Source: Peromyscus leucopus (lineage: Eukaryota > Chordata > Mammalia > Rodentia > Cricetidae). Taken from it: DNA of 64,000 nt. The translations under genes and the position numbers were made by a program. The notes under the pieces are model-generated. The model saw only the letters and a program-made list of their open reading frames with translations. It made no database searches and was not told the DNA's origin. Of the stretch, positions 60,955 through 64,000 are shown one piece after another (the stretch's first letter is position 1; each line of letters starts with the position of its first letter). The stretch is from the NCBI RefSeq assembly GCF_004664715.2, contig NC_051071.1, positions 8,397,231-8,461,230 of the forward strand. Reading direction: 5' to 3'.

Positions 60955-61245
60955 GTTCTAGAATTGGGGGAGAACTAGCCGCTATCTTATGGTGGTACTC
61001 ACACACATTATGAGATCAAGAACTGAGACCTCTGGCCAATAGCTGTGTGAATAATCTTGCAAACAGCTTCTCTGCCACTATTTAACTTTGAGACGGTCAA
61101 AGTCTGGCTTATCTTTATTGGAAGTTCATAAGAGACCCTCCCTGCTCAGGACTCACCCACCAAGATGCTTCCAAATCCCTGATCGGCTGAAATGGATAAT
61201 TAGTCCATCATTTTGTTTGGAAACATGAAGCAGTAAGAGCTAACC
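60955..61245 (+). mobile_element. MLT1-type MaLR LTR, ancestral mammalian
   Basis: 'aagagaccctccctgctcag', 'ctcacccaccaagatgcttc' and 'caaatccctgatcggctgaa' follow the order of the 3' half of an MLT1/MST LTR. It ends near 'gctaaccagtaca'. Very diverged, as expected for a repeat older than rodents. Confidence 0.6.
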
Positions 61246-61339
61246 AGTACAAGGTCAGCAGCGCAGCCCTGAGGGTATTGACTGAAAGGGTGACAGGCAC
61301 TAGGAGTCTGAGGACTGAAGGTGGAGTCCAGAGAACTCA

Positions 61340-61520
61340 GATGAAGCTGCCTATAATCTCAGTTCTCCCCAGGCAAACCAAAGGGCCTCAGGGACATGAT
61401 GGCTAAGACACTACCTGGGATTGGTGAGTCCATGTTCAGCAAGCGACCCTACTGTGATAAGTAATGTGAAGAGCTATGGAAGCAAACATCCAGTGCACAC
61501 CTCTGACCTCCTACACACAG
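61340..61520 (+). mobile_element. B4-type SINE fragment
   Basis: 'tgaagctgcctataatctca' and later 'cacctctgacctcctacaca' match the usual B4 order. Ends are uncertain. Confidence 0.5.
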
Positions 61521-63644
61521 GAAGAGGGAAGGAGGGAGAGAGGGAAAAAGAAAAGGAAACATCATAAATAATTTAAGCCCATAAATTCAGAAACCTGGAT
61601 GAAATTAATTCTTTGACTAACGCAAACTACCAAAGCTCACTCAAAGAGCCTAATAATAGGGAAAACACCTTTCATCTAGTCACAAGTAATTCATTCACAT
61701 ATAAACTAATTGCTAAGGCACAAAAAAATGTATCCATCCATAAGTTCCACAAGTGAATATTTTATGCATAATGCTAATTGTGGTACAGCATAACTAAAAG
61801 TTGTAACAATGACTGAAAGTAAAAAATTTAGAAAATGTTTCTACTTAACTAAACCTGAATGAAGAACTACAAGTAGAAATTATATAAGCTCCAAAAAATA
61901 GTGATAAAACACTATATGTAAGCATCTAGACAATACTTTGAAAACAGCAAGATGAGGAAAACACAATGCCAAATGCAACACCTTAGAAACCTATAAACAG
62001 AAAATGTGCTGTCCTGGCTCCTTTGGGACAGTGCAAACAAAATAAAGGAAGTGACAGACACAATCCCACAGTCAGTCAAAAAGAACTAAGCTCAGACAGC
62101 TATTCCTTATAGCAGAAGGCACGGGTGGTGGAGAGCTGGCAGGAGAGTGCTGGGAAATAATCATTCGGCATCAACCACTATTACTAACCGACTGGAGCCT
62201 GAAGTCAAGGACTGGAACGCTGTGGTATGTGTGTGAATGTGTAATGGCCCAAAGAACTCACCAAGAAGTACCTGTTAATTCCAAAAGAAAATCTGGCAGA
62301 ATTTGCTCCCATCAACACTGGGAGCAGGTGACTTTGTATGTCTCGAGGGGAACACAGCACTCTTCTGAGTGCTCCTGCCCAAATGCCTTACCAGAATTTA
62401 ATGGTGAGAAAATATCAAACCTAATAAACTGAAGGCTTAAAAATAAAAATTCAAGTTAATAAGAACAGACTAAAAACTTCTCCAAAATAAGAGATAAGAT
62501 CATTAAATACACCCATGAAAATGACACCAGAGAGCAGTTTTAGTAACTGTACTGAAGTTAGGTTTGAGTGGACCCTTGTTTTTTATGAAATAAATGCTAA
62601 ATTATTTAGAGATGAAGAAGCAAGAACTATGTCTATGATTTAATCTCAAAAGGTAAGGGAAATGTGTGTATAGGACCAGCCACAATCACACTCTGGACAA
62701 AACTGGTTGTGCTGGACAGTTTTTAGACAGTATTCAAGACTTAAAGAAACACAGAAATTAGAAATCACCTACAGCACAGGCTAATTTGCTTCCAGGCGAA
62801 TATGATGGCTGTAACTGTTTCTTAAAGTGCTACTGCAGATACACACAAGTGATGTAAAACACTTGCTCTGTCTGTCCTACTAGACCTTGCCTGGTATGTG
62901 AATGCTTCAACCTCCAACTCCTCACACATAACAAAACTTGAACTTTTCTGAATGTCTCTGTGAAAGTGAAAAACATTTTAACTGGATATTTCAACAATTA
63001 AGCAAGAAGAGGTGGATAAAATACATTTTCCTTCTACGATAATAAAATATAACCTCTCTTTTTTGAGATGTTCACATGGTTTTGAAAACACATAATGAAG
63101 CTCAAGCTTCCTGTGTGTTCCCTCATCACACAACGTTTTCTTAACTCCCAGCAATGCTTAGGGACCAGGAAAAGTCTCACTCCGAAGCAGACTTGATAAT
63201 GTGCTCAGTATTCTAGAGACTGTGCATTAAGGAGACCGCAACACACGGTAATCAATGACCCCTGTCACTGACGGAAACTTACACTCAGTTGAATTTAATA
63301 TTTAGAGGAAAAGTCCAAACTCGAAATTCTAAACTAAGGTAATCTGTTATACCATGGAGAGGCGGGAAATGAGATTTTTTTTTTTAAAACAGCCAGAGCT
63401 TCGGAAGTATCTAATGCTATCACCGCCAAGGTACATGGCCTCTCTAAATTTCCCAGGACTTGATTTCAACTATAAAATGGTGGGGTCTGGATTGCTTTTA
63501 ATTTCTACTTAATATTAAATCCAGAGTGCTCTGTAAATTTCAAAACCATGTGAGTGCTCCGCCAGGAAACTGACCTCCTGCTGTTCGGATCTGCAAAGCT
63601 GCACCCCACCATCAACCTCAGGCCAGCCACCTGCGAGCCGCCCG

Positions 63645-63712
63645 CCCCCCGCAGGCGCCCGCCCCGCCCCCGCAGGCGCCCGCCACGCCCCCCGCAGGCG
63701 CCCGCCACGCCC
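63645..63712. repeat. GC-rich minisatellite, three 21-22-bp units
   Basis: 'gcaggcgcccgcc' recurs at 63651, 63672 and 63694 with C-rich linkers. On the FANCL sense strand it is G-rich with several runs of four or more G. It lies 130-200 bp inside intron 1. Confidence 0.9.
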
Positions 63713-63842
63713 CCAGAGGCCGCGCAAACGCAGTGGCTTGGCGCGAGTGTCGGCCAGGCTGGCCCGTGTCCGCCACGGAGGCCGGCTAAGGCTGCGCCGC
63801 GGGTGACAGGCTCTGGCGCGAGAGAATGACCCCGCAGGGTAC

Positions 63843-63938
63843 CTGAGCCGAAATGAACCCCTCATACACGGTTTTCTCCCGGTTCTGAGGAAGCAGCAGC
63901 GGGAAGTAGCGCAACAGGTTAGCTTCAGTCTCTGCCAT
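63843..63938 (-). CDS. Fancl: FANCL exon 1, coding part (start codon)
   Basis: FANCL is the RING E3 ligase of the nuclear Fanconi anaemia core complex. With UBE2T it monoubiquitinates FANCD2 and FANCI during interstrand-crosslink repair. This exon supplies codons 1-32, beginning MAETEANLLRYFPLLL and ending VYEGFISAQ, the start of the E2-like fold. The ATG at 63938 was chosen because the MAxTEAxLLR...PLLLPQNR start matches the family, and the exon ends at coding base 96 as in human. The ATG context (GCGCGCCATGG) is good. The donor is CAG|GTACCC. The upstream 5' UTR reaches at least towards the window edge. The seven exons here give 180 of about 375 residues. The RING is outside the window. Confidence 0.98.
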
Positions 63939-64000
63939 GGCGCGCAGGAATGGCCGCCGCACATGCGCAGTCTGCGGCGGGAGGGGGCGGGAACCGGCCT

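Larger units (their letters stand above)
57124..63842 (-). other. Fancl: FANCL intron 1
   Basis: A 6.7-kb GT-AG intron (donor CAG|GTACCC, acceptor TCCACAG|). It contains SINEs, CA/GT tracts, an MLT1-type LTR fragment and, next to exon 1, a GC-rich minisatellite inside the CpG island. 58.1-59.2 and 61.5-63.5 kb show nothing I can name. Confidence 0.92.
63620..64000. promoter_or_regulatory. Fancl: CpG-island promoter of FANCL
   Basis: The last ~380 bp are GC- and CpG-rich, in sharp contrast to the AT-rich rest of the window, and surround exon 1. Upstream of the initiator (on the FANCL strand) there is an NRF1-like core (CTGCGCATGTGC, minus strand, about 63959-63970), a GC-box-like 'gggggcgggaac' near 63984, and a CCAT (YY1-like) site at about 63950. 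There is no TATA box. The transcription start is not determined. The island continues past the right edge. Confidence 0.85.

Noticed and set aside
63554..63829. A 91-codon plus-strand frame rich in Pro and Arg
   Set aside because: It is the other strand of the GC-rich minisatellite, with no homology and no splice or start context.
63515..63964. A 149-codon minus-strand open frame overlapping FANCL exon 1
   Set aside because: It is out of frame with the FANCL initiator and reads through the donor into the GC-rich repeat. Its Arg/Gly/Ala-rich composition is what a CpG island gives by chance.
1..64000. tRNA, rRNA, CRISPR arrays, bacterial operons or toxin genes
   Set aside because: None seen. 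The tRNA-like pieces are SINE heads, and regular repeats are micro- or minisatellites.

Overview
This window is nuclear DNA from a rodent, most likely a cricetid (hamster, vole or deer-mouse group). It is packed with B1, B2, B3/B4 SINEs, rodent L1 pieces and class II (ERVK-type) LTR elements. The youngest B1 copies carry the 3' half I associate with cricetids (the 'aaaggcgcaaagctacacag' segment). No prokaryotic, organellar or phage gene organisation is visible.

The only functional protein-coding gene I can support is FANCL, the RING E3 ligase subunit of the Fanconi anaemia core complex. It lies on the minus strand. Seven exons were found by translating splice-bounded blocks: exon 1 (63843-63938), exon 2 (57065-57123), exon 3 (45922-45982), exon 4 (42462-42518), exon 5 (38149-38249), exon 6 (24396-24492) and exon 7 (19051-19119). 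Their lengths (96, 59, 61, 57, 101, 97 and 69 nt) join in frame to give codons 1-180: the whole N-terminal E2-like fold and the first part of the central UBC-RWD region. All introns are GT-AG. The promoter sits in a CpG island at the right edge. The remaining exons, including the RING, must lie beyond the left edge; positions 1-19050 are the proximal part of intron 7.

The rest is intron filled with transposable elements. From left to right: an inverted (twin-primed) L1 at the left edge; a solo LTR at 1.8 kb; old L1 pieces, SINEs and a GT-rich minisatellite at 4-11 kb; a solo LTR at 13.5 kb; a B1 almost touching the exon 7 splice donor; a 1.48-kb hAT-type DNA element with URR1-like ends at 27.6-29.1 kb, itself inserted in an older rodent repeat; an Rpl7a processed pseudogene split by a solo LTR at 35.5-36.7 kb; a 207-bp isolated retroviral gag/pro fragment at 39.7 kb; a solo LTR at 44.6 kb; and a 9.3-kb decayed ERVK-type provirus at 46.8-56.1 kb in intron 2. 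The provirus is inserted inside a B1 and is itself interrupted by a 5'-truncated L1, so four layers of insertion can be ordered.

The provirus shows gag, protease, reverse transcriptase, RNase H and integrase remnants with many stops and frameshifts and altered catalytic motifs. I judge it non-functional. No recognisable env was seen; a short open frame with one intact CCHC zinc knuckle lies near the 3' LTR instead. I did not find a new multi-gene system. The points most worth checking are the near-identity between the isolated gag/pro fragment and the old provirus, the hAT element with unexplained internal sequence, and the B1 at the exon 7 donor.
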